The notes under the pieces were generated by a model. The model was not told the DNA's origin, searched no databases, and saw only the letters and a program-made list of their open reading frames with translations. This document shows positions 36,372 through 44,367 of a stretch of DNA of 64,000 bases, one piece after another. Both the position numbers and the translations under genes were made by a program. The stretch comes from Pedobacter sp. (lineage in GTDB: Bacteria; Bacteroidota; Bacteroidia; Sphingobacteriales; Sphingobacteriaceae). Each line of letters starts with the position of its first letter. Position 1 is the stretch's first letter. Where the stretch lies: positions 1-64,000 of the forward strand of contig NZ_JAVHXT010000002.1 in the NCBI RefSeq assembly GCF_031119335.1. The letters run 5' to 3'.

Positions 36372-37325
36372 CTACTTTTTAGACAGCAAAATCTCATCTT
36401 GGTTACGCTGCATTTTCAAATCGAGGGTTAAACATACCTCTTGTAAGTTCTTTTGTAATGAATATTTCAATGGCAAAGTGATAAAAATCTTCTCCCTTTT
36501 TATATTTTCAGCAACCGATATTTTCGTTCCATAGGCATCGCTTAATGTTTCGGCTAGTTTAGATAAAGGCGTATTGCTTGCCACAAAAATCCCTGTGCGA
36601 TAGTAATTATAGAGTTCGTCTTCGGTTTGCATTTTTACCAGTTCTTTTTCATCTGACAACAGTATACGCTCTCCCTTAGTAAGCTTTAGTTCTCTACTAG
36701 CCCTACTTATCTTCACAATCCCACTTTCTACAATTACTTCTACACTATTTTTATTTTTTTTGATGTTGAAGGATGTACCTACTACCTCTACCTTCACATC
36801 GTTAATATCGATGACAAAAGGATGCGAACGGTCATGCGCTACATCAAAGAAAACCTCGCCGCTTTTAATTTCTACCTTACGATTGGTTTTAAAATCTGTA
36901 GCATAGCTGATGTTTGTATTTTTGTTGAGCACCAATTGGCTACCATCGGGCAATGCCTGGTTTAGCACCAAATCGTTACTGGCTAGATCTGTATATCCGC
37001 CACCAAATTGTTGATAGACCAGCCAGGCACCAAAGCAAAGTACAAAAACCGCAGCCACTCGTAACCAAATAGCAATTGGTTTTATTTTTCTGACTATCGG
37101 CTCTGCAGTCTGTTTTTCATCAACACGTTGTTTAAACTTCTGCCAAGCCAACTCTTCATCTACCTCGTGATTTTCGGTTAGGGCAGCACTCTCATTCCAA
37201 ATACGCTCAAATTGCTTGTAATATTTTTCGTTATCAGCACTAGCAACAATCCACTCTTGTACTTGTGCCTTTTCTTCTGCTGTGGTTTCGTTAAGCAGAA
37301 ACTTTATCAATAACTCGTCATTCAT
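36372..37325 (-). CDS. FecR-family anti-sigma factor
   Basis: A single-pass inner-membrane regulator, 317 residues. The N-terminal cytoplasmic part (1-85) resembles the Bacteroidetes FecR start (LIKFLLNETTAEEKAQVQEW) that holds the sigma factor. A transmembrane helix lies at about 86-104 (IWLRVAAVFVLCFGAWLVY). The periplasmic FecR domain follows (LPDGSQLVLNKNTNISYA, GEVFFDVAHDRSHPFVID, VEVVGTSFNIKK), and a DUF4974-type C terminus ends the protein (TPLSKLAETLSDAYGTKI). It lies 10 nt after the sigma gene and 2 nt before the STN-repeat protein, whose STN domain is its expected partner. Known FecR proteins transmit an outer-membrane signal to the ECF sigma factor. Confidence 0.93.
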   Translation of the reverse strand: MNDELLIKFLLNETTAEEKAQVQEWIVASADNEKYYKQFERIWNESAALTENHEVDEELAWQKFKQRVDEKQTAEPIVRKIKPIAIWLRVAAVFVLCFGAWLVYQQFGGGYTDLASNDLVLNQALPDGSQLVLNKNTNISYATDFKTNRKVEIKSGEVFFDVAHDRSHPFVIDINDVKVEVVGTSFNIKKNKNSVEVIVESGIVKISRASRELKLTKGERILLSDEKELVKMQTEDELYNYYRTGIFVASNTPLSKLAETLSDAYGTKISVAENIKREKIFITLPLKYSLQKNLQEVCLTLDLKMQRNQDEILLSKK

Positions 37326-37335
37326 ATCGCTTTGC

Positions 37336-37944
37336 TTAATTTAAATATTCGTTATGGTTTGCCAATCCTAAGAGGATTAAGATTAGAAAATCTACTAGTT
37401 TTAAACGGAGGATTTTTAAAGCCTTGCCCATTTGGTTTTCTACTGTTTTAACCGATATGCCTAATCGTTCTGCAATCTCCTTATACTTCAACTCTTCGAA
37501 ACGGCTCATCTGAAAAATGATGCGACATTGTTCTGGCAAAGCATTTAATGCAAACTGAAGTTCTTTTTGTAATTCGGAAAGTTCAACTTTGTTAGAAGCC
37601 TCCTCATGATGCGTGTTCATGGTATGCACCGTAAAATCTTGGTACTTTGTCTTAACTTGCTCGTGTTTCAACAAGTTCAGGCTATCGTTATAAATACACT
37701 TGTACAAATATGCCTTTACCGAAGTCTGCACATCTAGCAAATCTCTTTTTTCCCAAAGTTTTAAAAACATAGACTGCACTACTTCTTCGGCAGTGTCCAC
37801 ATCTTTCAAAAGCATATTGGCATAGGCATGCAAGGCCTTGTAATGCGCCTTAAAAAGTTGCTCAAAGGCAACATCAGTATATGTTTGCACGGCTGTATTC
37901 ACGTTAATATTGCTCAAATATATTGGTTTGTTTTTTAACCACAT
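37336..37944 (-). CDS. ECF RNA polymerase sigma factor (Bacteroidetes expansion family)
   Basis: It directs RNA polymerase to target promoters when released by the FecR protein encoded next. Region 2 is FEQLFKAHYKALHAYANMLL with DTAEEVVQSMFLKLW. Region 4 is LPEQCRIIFQMSRFEELKYKEIAERLGIS with VKTVENQMGKALKIL. A hydrophobic C-terminal tail (VDFLILILLGL) is seen in some family members. The start is uncertain: the ATG at 37944 and a GTG at 37950 lie inside a palindromic repeat (37937-38053). A TTG at 37917 (LSNINVNTAVQ) would leave 17 residues before FEQLF, close to the family's usual length. Function of the family is well established; its regulon here is unknown. Confidence 0.9.
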   Translation of the reverse strand: MWLKNKPIYLSNINVNTAVQTYTDVAFEQLFKAHYKALHAYANMLLKDVDTAEEVVQSMFLKLWEKRDLLDVQTSVKAYLYKCIYNDSLNLLKHEQVKTKYQDFTVHTMNTHHEEASNKVELSELQKELQFALNALPEQCRIIFQMSRFEELKYKEIAERLGISVKTVENQMGKALKILRLKLVDFLILILLGLANHNEYLN

Positions 37945-38053
37945 AGGCACACAGATATTAGGAACTATTTAAAATCACATTTTTGAATGATGGCTGTTGA
38001 CATTCCAAAAAATTTATTTCTTATCAATCTAATTCTATGTTTCTATGTGTTTT
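37937..38053. repeat. Family B palindromic repeat
   Basis: AACCACATAGGCACACAG begins at 37937, and the facing arm TTCTATGTTTCTATGTGTTTT ends at 38053, giving an imperfect long inverted repeat with an AT-rich centre. The left arm runs into the first codons of the sigma gene as annotated. Confidence 0.7.
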
Positions 38054-38066
38054 CATTTTCATACAA

Positions 38067-39560
38067 CTAACCGCTTGTCAACAAATTAATTCTCTTCAAA
38101 ATTTCTGCTCCGTTTTCAGTATCAATGGTAAACAAATCAATGTAATGTACTTTCGGGAACCAGAAACTACCACCTTCTACCTTTACGAAAACCCGTTTCA
38201 GCAACAAATCCTTTCCTTCATCTTTGATATAAAGACGATATTGTTGGTCTATAGGCGATTTTTGCAAATACATGGGCAACTTTTTGTAAGAAACTAATCG
38301 AACTTCGAATACATCATTTTCCACCTGCCTGCACTCTACACCATAAGCAAACTTTTTTTCGATGGCTGACAACTCTTTTATTTTTCCGTTTTCTTCGTAC
38401 CTAATCCATAAAGCTTTAACGGGAGATTTCTCATTCAACACCCCATCTTTATCTAGGTTCAATTGATAAACCACGGTATTGGCATCGGGCGTTCGCTGCA
38501 AAAAGAAAAGCAGGTTTTTTATTTTTGGCTCTGGTAATGGTGGCTGTGCAGCTAACAATTGTCCAAGCATCACTAAAAATAAACCTAAAATTGTAGCTTT
38601 TAAAAACCACGCTACACTAGTCTTTTTGGTTTTAACAGGTTGATGAGCTGCTTTGTAACGATAAACCCTGGTTGGACTAGCAAACATAAAAAACAGCATT
38701 TCTTTCAAACCATCGCTTTGTCGTATATCCTTAATAATGTCCCTATACTCGTGAAAATTTAGCACAAAGGGGTTTTCTTTGTTAGCCAAAGGCGATGTTA
38801 AACCATACTTAGGCTTTTCTTCCTCATACTGAAAAGTACCAAAAAGATGGTCCCAAATCATCAGCGTTGCACCAAAGTTTTTATCGATATACTTTTCTTG
38901 ACTGCCATGATGTACCCGATGATTGGAAGGCGTACCGAAGTACTTTTCAATGAAAGGATGTAACTTGCCAATGGCCTCGGTATGCACCCAAAATTGGTAA
39001 AGTGTACTCATTTGGCTGGCTACCATAAAAATCACCGGATGAAAACCGCACAAAGCCACTGGAATAAAAAAAACAATCTTGACGTGCTGCACCCAACTTT
39101 GCCTAAAAGCCACAGTTAAATTGTAATGTTCTGCCGAATGATGCACTACATGCGAGGCCCAAAAGAAGCGGTTAAAATGTGAAATTCGATGCGACCAATA
39201 ACTGCAAAAGTCGTAGATAAAAAAGCAAGGGATTAAGCTCCACCAGCTAAACTGCATACGCCAAGGCAGCAAATTATACAACCAAACAGCCGCCAGCAAA
39301 AGGCTCGATTTTAGTACAAGATTAACCAACAAGTTGCCTAAACCAACCCAAAGCGAACCTTTCAATTCTGCATGGGTGTAATCTTCATGTTTAAAAATTT
39401 TGCCTAATGTAAATTCCAGTACTGTAAATACCGCAACTACAGGCAAAGCATAGGCAATAAGATTGGGCGTATTGTTTTGCATCAGATATAGCTCTTCCAG
39501 GGCAAGCTTTTCGGCACCAAAATTGGCACCGAAAGCTTGCCAAAAAGTTTGACCAGCCAT
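38067..39560 (-). CDS. Sterol desaturase/fatty acid hydroxylase family protein fused to DUF4833
   Basis: The N-terminal 300 residues are a membrane di-iron oxygenase of the fatty acid hydroxylase superfamily: several membrane helices and the three histidine clusters HRISH (124-128), HVVHH (137-141) and HRVHH (214-218). The substrate is a lipid, not identified. After a basic linker (KTKKTS), residues 315-338 form another hydrophobic segment resembling a signal peptide (LGQLLAAQP). A DUF4833 domain follows at about 346-495 (LLFFLQRTPDANTVVYQLN, WIRYEENGK, KKFAYGVECR). I know DUF4833 mainly as a stand-alone secreted protein, so this looks like a gene fusion. No in-frame Met precedes the second part closely enough to start it separately. 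The start could be at 39560 or the later Met27 codon. Confidence 0.85.
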   Translation of the reverse strand: MAGQTFWQAFGANFGAEKLALEELYLMQNNTPNLIAYALPVVAVFTVLEFTLGKIFKHEDYTHAELKGSLWVGLGNLLVNLVLKSSLLLAAVWLYNLLPWRMQFSWWSLIPCFFIYDFCSYWSHRISHFNRFFWASHVVHHSAEHYNLTVAFRQSWVQHVKIVFFIPVALCGFHPVIFMVASQMSTLYQFWVHTEAIGKLHPFIEKYFGTPSNHRVHHGSQEKYIDKNFGATLMIWDHLFGTFQYEEEKPKYGLTSPLANKENPFVLNFHEYRDIIKDIRQSDGLKEMLFFMFASPTRVYRYKAAHQPVKTKKTSVAWFLKATILGLFLVMLGQLLAAQPPLPEPKIKNLLFFLQRTPDANTVVYQLNLDKDGVLNEKSPVKALWIRYEENGKIKELSAIEKKFAYGVECRQVENDVFEVRLVSYKKLPMYLQKSPIDQQYRLYIKDEGKDLLLKRVFVKVEGGSFWFPKVHYIDLFTIDTENGAEILKRINLLTSG

Positions 39561-39606
39561 AAGTTTAATGGTTAATGATTAAAATATTCTTCAAATCCTC
39601 CCCCTA

Positions 39607-39623
39607 CCCCCTCCATGAGGGGG
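39607..39623. repeat. REP-like hairpin
   Basis: CCCCCTC (39607-39613) pairs with GAGGGGG (39617-39623) over a 3-nt loop, in the gap between the head-GIN gene stop and the desaturase start. It is related in composition to the hairpin at 8556-8572. Confidence 0.6.
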
Positions 39624-39650
39624 ACACAAAGGAGCATAGACTAGATTAGA

Positions 39651-40310
39651 TTATAACTTGATAAGTTTTCCAGAACCGCTAATATCTTGCTGTATTGTTG
39701 GATTGCCTTTATAGTAAACCTTACCGCTACCGCTGATTTTGGCTTTCAAATTATCTGAAACCTGAAACTTTACGCTACCGCTACCAGATACATTTGCTTC
39801 AGCTTGCTTTGCTCCAACTTCTTCTAAATCGGCTTCTCCAGAACCAGAAATCTCTACTTTCACTTGCTCTACCAGCATTGGGCTTTCAACTTCAACTTCT
39901 GCCGAGCCACTTATAGCTACCGACAAGCTTTGTTGTGCCGGAAAGCTACCTTTGATGTCTATTTCTCCACTCCCGCTAACATCAATCTTTGTAATGCTTG
40001 GCATCGTTATTTCCACTTCAATATCGTCGTCTTTTACATTTGCATTTTCATAGCCCAAATACAGGACATTATTGGTTACTCTCGTTTTAAAATAAGGAAT
40101 TAAATTGCTAGAACCCTTGACCACCACCTTAAATGTGGTGCCGTAAGTGATTTTTACATCGGTTGCTCCGCTAGAGTTTACACCCGTAAATTGTGCTATA
40201 TCTCTAGTTTCTGAAATGATATTTCCGTTTCCAGTTAAACGGTCTTTTTTACAAGCTGAAAAATTGATGATGGCGATTAAGCCTAAAATAATAATGATAA
40301 AATGTTTCAT
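39651..40310 (-). CDS. Head-GIN domain lipoprotein (DUF2807)
   Basis: A 219-residue lipoprotein (lipobox NFSAC, lipidated Cys20). The remainder is the head-GIN/DUF2807 beta-solenoid: repeated ISGSGE-type turns (VSGSGEIDIKG, AISGSAEVEVE, ISGSGEADLEE, VSGSGSVKF, ISGSGKVYYKG), each turn presenting a short beta strand. The family was described as a putative auto-transporter adhesin head and is common in Bacteroidetes, with no firm biochemical role. It is the upstream neighbour of the desaturase fusion on the same strand, 90 nt apart. A perfect 12-nt inverted repeat 33 nt upstream of its start (40343-40385) may control it. Confidence 0.9.
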   Translation of the reverse strand: MKHFIIIILGLIAIINFSACKKDRLTGNGNIISETRDIAQFTGVNSSGATDVKITYGTTFKVVVKGSSNLIPYFKTRVTNNVLYLGYENANVKDDDIEVEITMPSITKIDVSGSGEIDIKGSFPAQQSLSVAISGSAEVEVESPMLVEQVKVEISGSGEADLEEVGAKQAEANVSGSGSVKFQVSDNLKAKISGSGKVYYKGNPTIQQDISGSGKLIKL

Positions 40311-40342
40311 CTTAAGATTTGGTTTTTAATTGTGATGAAGCT

Positions 40343-40385
40343 ATCATGATTTACTTATTGAATATTACAGTTGGTAAATCATGAT
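40343..40385. promoter_or_regulatory. Perfect inverted repeat upstream of the head-GIN gene
   Basis: ATCATGATTTAC (40343-40354) and GTAAATCATGAT (40374-40385) are exact reverse complements separated by 19 nt. Further half-sites (TCATGAT at 40391-40397, TTATGAT at 40404-40410) lie beyond. Each arm starts with the self-complementary ATCATGAT. Position and symmetry suggest an operator; no T run follows, so a terminator is unlikely. Confidence 0.5.
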
Positions 40386-40420
40386 GGTTTCATGATGAGT
40401 TAATTATGATTTGTGTGTTA

Positions 40421-40463
40421 ACCCCTCTCTGTCCTTTGGGCATCTCTCCCCTCTTGGGAGAGA
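40421..40463. repeat. Family C repeat (CCTCTCTG...GGGAGAG)
   Basis: The stretch ACCCCTCTCTGTCC, TTTGGGCATCTCTCCC and TTGGGAGAGAACG forms small G-C hairpins. The same text, with minor changes, occurs as a larger inverted repeat at 45299-45413 and as a compact hairpin at 59774-59804. Confidence 0.65.
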
Positions 40464-40526
40464 ACGTTCTTGGGAAAGTAATCGGGAATTTTAATTGTTT
40501 ATATTCTTTATTGTTTTTACGTTAAT

Positions 40527-41702
40527 TTAAAAAACGATTTGTAAACCAGCTTGGTAACCAATGTGTAGCGATTGCCTAAAATCTGACCAGTCATTTTGCC
40601 AAGTATGGATAACCAGCTTCTCATTTTCTGGGTGCAATGCCAAGCCTTCTACCGTATTCGTGGTAACAAAGTTGAACGATGGTCCTCCAAAAATCTCTAA
40701 CCAAGGTGCAACCTTAACGGCTGGCAACATCCTCAAAGTACTTTTAAAATATTCGCCATATTTAAAGCTTTCTAAAGTAGTTTGCGTTAGCTCTAGGTTT
40801 AGCCTAAAGTGCTTCGATTGGAAAAAATGTGCTCCAAATCCCGCCTCGAAAGCATAAACCTCATCCTTATTTTTGAAGTTATAACCTGCCCCAATAATAC
40901 CGTACAAATGTTTTCCTCCAGACCTGAACGTTAACATAGACGTCTGACTTTCATCAATGGTTGCAGCAATACTTTTTTCTCCGTTTTTAATGATGTTGAT
41001 GAGACCAATAGGACAGTCGCTTGTTTCTGCAATATTGATAAAGCCCGAGATTTGCGCTCCTTTTACTTTCTTTGCTACGTTAATAAAACCAGCAAACTGA
41101 CCACCGTTTACATCTTTGGCAACGTTGATAAAACCTGCAAATTGAGACTGAGTTACGTTTTTAGCTGTGTTGGTAAAACCCGCAAACTGGCTTCCCTTTA
41201 CATTACGGGCAACATTAGAGAAACCTGCAAACTGAACACCATTCACATCGCCTCCGGCCGTATTTAAGAAACCAGAAAATTGTGCACCTTTAACTTCGCC
41301 CTGCACTAAATTTGCGAAGCCAGCAAACTGCGGCCCTTTCACCGAGCGTGAAGTATTTAAAAACCCCGCGAACATCGCACCACGAGCTTCTTTACCTACA
41401 TGGTTAGAGAAACCTGCGAAAAGTGCTCCCTTCGCTTCGTTACGCACCACGTTAGACAAACCTGCAAATGCACTACCTCTTTCTACCGAAGAAACACCTG
41501 CCAATAGATGAACAGACAAATCGTTGGTATCTAAAGGAGCATTGGTACCATTAGTGCTTAGCGGATAAATTAACCCGAAGTTGGCTTTTACGGTTTTATG
41601 TTCTTGAGCATTTGCCTGAAAAGCGAAACCCAATGAAGCAAGCCCTAAGCAGGCTAGCTTTTTAAAGTTATTGATTTGATTTTTGTAGTATGAATGTTTC
41701 AT
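40527..41702 (-). CDS. LA_2272-like surface repeat protein
   Basis: A 391-residue secreted protein (signal peptide ending QANAQ near residue 33). From about residue 70 to 235 it contains some eleven turns of a 15-16-residue repeat built on 'N.A..VKG.QFAGF' (NVAKDVNGGQFAGFI, NVAKKVKGAQISGFI), predicted to form a beta-solenoid. The C-terminal part (GAGYNFKNKDEVYAFEAGF to IVF) resembles a small outer-membrane barrel. The end of the repeat and the barrel match the STN protein encoded at 34582-36369 (IGLINIIKNGE against LGLINVVRHGY), so the two are paralogous apart from the signalling domains. No enzymatic motif is seen; a surface-structural or binding role is inferred. It is transcribed alone. 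Confidence 0.82.
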   Translation of the reverse strand: MKHSYYKNQINNFKKLACLGLASLGFAFQANAQEHKTVKANFGLIYPLSTNGTNAPLDTNDLSVHLLAGVSSVERGSAFAGLSNVVRNEAKGALFAGFSNHVGKEARGAMFAGFLNTSRSVKGPQFAGFANLVQGEVKGAQFSGFLNTAGGDVNGVQFAGFSNVARNVKGSQFAGFTNTAKNVTQSQFAGFINVAKDVNGGQFAGFINVAKKVKGAQISGFINIAETSDCPIGLINIIKNGEKSIAATIDESQTSMLTFRSGGKHLYGIIGAGYNFKNKDEVYAFEAGFGAHFFQSKHFRLNLELTQTTLESFKYGEYFKSTLRMLPAVKVAPWLEIFGGPSFNFVTTNTVEGLALHPENEKLVIHTWQNDWSDFRQSLHIGYQAGLQIVF

Positions 41703-41810
41703 TTGTGTCTTATTTAAAAATGAGACAACAAGAATTTAATACACCCCTACGCTAGAGATAAAAAAAATTGAAAATTATTTAAAATATTGATTTACAAAAA
41801 CATTCTTTGT

Positions 41811-41895
41811 CCGTTGGCTGAAGCCAACGGCAATGAGATAGCTCAGACATCCACAAATTCATTGTCTATTCATTGCCGTCTGCTTTAGCTGACGG
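41811..41895. repeat. Inverted pair of REP-like hairpins, family A
   Basis: CCGTTGGCTGAAGCCAACGG (41811-41830) followed by CAATGA, and TCATTG followed by CCGTCTGCTTTAGCTGACGG (41876-41895), separated by 45 nt. The layout is the same as at 163-349. It ends 9 nt from the stop of the phospholipase gene and may act as its transcript 3' end. Confidence 0.8.
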
Positions 41896-41904
41896 CAAGA
41901 AAAA

Positions 41905-44262
41905 TTATAATACTCCACCCATATAAGGGTCTGTAACACTTTCTTTTCCATTTTCTACATGGCCTGAGTAATGCTTTTTATAATCATCAAATCCCTTTAC
42001 AGTAATGATGAAATTATACCAATGGTAGTATTTTTGAAGGTTTAATGAAACTATTTTTTTGGTGCGAGCATCGACTTTAATCACTTTGTTATTAGCTTTA
42101 TAAGCATCATCACTAATGACAACCTCCAACGACTGAGCTCCAGTATTTTCAAAATGCAATTGCAAATTCCCCGAATTCTTACGCAGCAATCCTTGATGTT
42201 CGCCAGCACAACTTACCAACAAATCTGGGTCGGCCTTACTGCCCAAAAACCTGCGATAAAAACCATTCGGTCCATGTACCGACAAATCATATTTACCTTG
42301 GGCAAAAGCATCAATTTCCCAGTTATCTTCTAGCTCATCGTTTGCTTTTACTGCGATATACCAATTTCTGCCTTGTTCGCCGCTATAGGTATTTAATGCA
42401 GAAACGTTGAATGGCGCACCCACACTATGTTTCTCCGTCTTAAAATTAAGTACAACACTACTTTTCGCTTCGTTCAAACGGGCATCAACAGCCAAATGAT
42501 ATGGCAAAGCACAAGCTGGCTTTGTTCCAATTTCTTGTTTAGCCATCAAGGCTGATGAATTTTCTTCTACAGCATTGTATGCATTGATTTTAACAATGCC
42601 TTCTTCCTTCAACGGATGTGGTCTTTCTTGTTTAGGTTTGTGTTTTACATTCTGTATGTGCTTAATCACTTCATGTCTCACCAAAGCATTTGGCTTAGTC
42701 AATTTTTCTCCATTGTAAGGTCTAAACACCGAAGTCATATCTCCACAAACTGCCCTGCGCCAAGTACTTATTTGTTCACTTTTCAGTTTCTTTCCTACCT
42801 TACGATGCAGGAAATTTTCTAAAAACATCAAAGTACTGGTATGGTCAAAAATTTGTGAATTTACATAACCGCCTCTACTCCAAGGAGAAGCTACAATCAT
42901 AGGCACACGATAACCTAAACCAATTGGACTACCTTCTTCCGCCTCATAATCCGATGCAGTATCAATACCCTCAGAAACCATTCCTCTAGCTCTAGTATTT
43001 GGTTTCGGTGCAACAAAAGGAGGTATGTGGTCATAATAACCATCGTTCTCATCGTAATTTACAATGAATATAGTTTTCTTCCAGACCTCTGGATTTTTAG
43101 TAAGAATATCTAAAGCTTCAGAAACATACCAAGTACCATACAGCGGCGAACTCGTATGGTCCGAAAACCGTTGAGGTGCTACTAACCAAGAAACAGTAGG
43201 TAGTTTTCCTTCATCAACGTCTTTTCTAAACTGATGGAAAATATCACCCTTTGGTATATTCAGCACATCAACAGTACCATCTTCTGCAATTGGAACAGTA
43301 GTGGGCTGCAACTCTAAATAATCTTCAGCATTAATATTTGTGGTAAAAGCTTTGTCAATCAAGTTTTTTTCTCGCTCACTTAATGCATTGTATTTCTTCA
43401 ACACTTCTTCGGCAGAAAGATTTGGCGTAACCGTTTTATCACCATTCTTTCTAAAGTAAGCTGATAGTTTCACCTGATGTCGCTTCACGTATTCAAGTGC
43501 ATTATCACCATAATTACCTAGCCAATCATCAGTTTCTGATGGTAGTTTGGCAGTCCAAATTTCATTCTGGTAAACCCGCCAATCCACACCGTTATCTTCT
43601 AACAGCTCAGGAAATGTTGGCCAATCTACAAACTTATTGGTGTGCGACTCAGCCTGGTAGTTACTTACCACTGGCCGCAAAGATTTATCATTAGGGTTAG
43701 GACGAACATTGCCAGTCCAGTAGAACAATCGGTTTGGTGTAGTACCAGTTAAAGACGAGCAAAAATGATGGTCGCAAACGGTAAAGGCATCCGCCAATGC
43801 GTAATAAAAAGGCAAATCTTCCCGCTTGTAATAAGCCAACGACATTACCGACTTAACGGGAACCCATTTGTCGTATTTACCTTCGTTACGGGCCGCAATT
43901 TGGTCGGGCCACGAATGCGCCAAGCCACCCTGCCAAGTCACTTTTGTTTTATTAAGGTCGATATGAAAAGGCGTATAAGCATTACCCTTCGCATCACGCT
44001 GTAACCAAACTTTATCTTGGTTTGGCAAAATATGCGGATGCGGGTCGTTGAAACCTCTCACACCTTTCAAAGTACCAAACATGTGGTCAAAAGAACGGTT
44101 TTCCTGCATTAAGAAAACTACGTGTTCAGCATCGTAAAAGGTAGTGCCTGGGTTCGGATTAATGGCCAATGCCCTTTGGATAGCCTCTGGAAATACATTT
44201 GGCAACACCGCTGCACTCGATAAAAGGCTGGCTTTTTTTAGGAAATCTCTTCTGGTATTCAA
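41905..44262 (-). CDS. Phosphocholine-specific phospholipase C (Tat-exported)
   Basis: It hydrolyses phosphatidylcholine or sphingomyelin to a diglyceride or ceramide plus phosphocholine, and may help take up phosphate or carbon. The N terminus has a twin-arginine signal (NTRRDFLKKA) and hydrophobic stretch. The catalytic/metal motif ENRSFDH (54-60) sits at the start of the alkaline-phosphatase-like phosphoesterase domain, with HHFCSSLTGTTPNR, NYDENDGYYDHIPP and WSRGGYV further on. Two DUF756-type C-terminal domains follow (about 590-770). Length 785 is close to family members. The plcN/acid phosphatase AcpA superfamily is broad, so substrate choice is inferred from the overall phosphocholine-type architecture. 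The gene is alone between repeats. Confidence 0.9.
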   Translation of the reverse strand: MNTRRDFLKKASLLSSAAVLPNVFPEAIQRALAINPNPGTTFYDAEHVVFLMQENRSFDHMFGTLKGVRGFNDPHPHILPNQDKVWLQRDAKGNAYTPFHIDLNKTKVTWQGGLAHSWPDQIAARNEGKYDKWVPVKSVMSLAYYKREDLPFYYALADAFTVCDHHFCSSLTGTTPNRLFYWTGNVRPNPNDKSLRPVVSNYQAESHTNKFVDWPTFPELLEDNGVDWRVYQNEIWTAKLPSETDDWLGNYGDNALEYVKRHQVKLSAYFRKNGDKTVTPNLSAEEVLKKYNALSEREKNLIDKAFTTNINAEDYLELQPTTVPIAEDGTVDVLNIPKGDIFHQFRKDVDEGKLPTVSWLVAPQRFSDHTSSPLYGTWYVSEALDILTKNPEVWKKTIFIVNYDENDGYYDHIPPFVAPKPNTRARGMVSEGIDTASDYEAEEGSPIGLGYRVPMIVASPWSRGGYVNSQIFDHTSTLMFLENFLHRKVGKKLKSEQISTWRRAVCGDMTSVFRPYNGEKLTKPNALVRHEVIKHIQNVKHKPKQERPHPLKEEGIVKINAYNAVEENSSALMAKQEIGTKPACALPYHLAVDARLNEAKSSVVLNFKTEKHSVGAPFNVSALNTYSGEQGRNWYIAVKANDELEDNWEIDAFAQGKYDLSVHGPNGFYRRFLGSKADPDLLVSCAGEHQGLLRKNSGNLQLHFENTGAQSLEVVISDDAYKANNKVIKVDARTKKIVSLNLQKYYHWYNFIITVKGFDDYKKHYSGHVENGKESVTDPYMGGVL

Positions 44263-44292
44263 ATGTTACGGGCTAAAAGTATTATTGATTGT

Positions 44293-44357
44293 AACCACAT
44301 AGAAACATAGTTTTTATTTATTATAATTTCTACAGTCTTAATATCCTATGTGGTTTA
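44293..44357. repeat. Family B palindromic repeat
   Basis: AACCACATAGAAACATAG (44293-44310) and CCTATGTGGTTTA (44345-44357) form an inverted repeat around an AT-rich loop. It lies between the aldose epimerase-like gene's stop and the phospholipase start. Confidence 0.75.
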
Positions 44358-44367
44358 TATATTTTTT

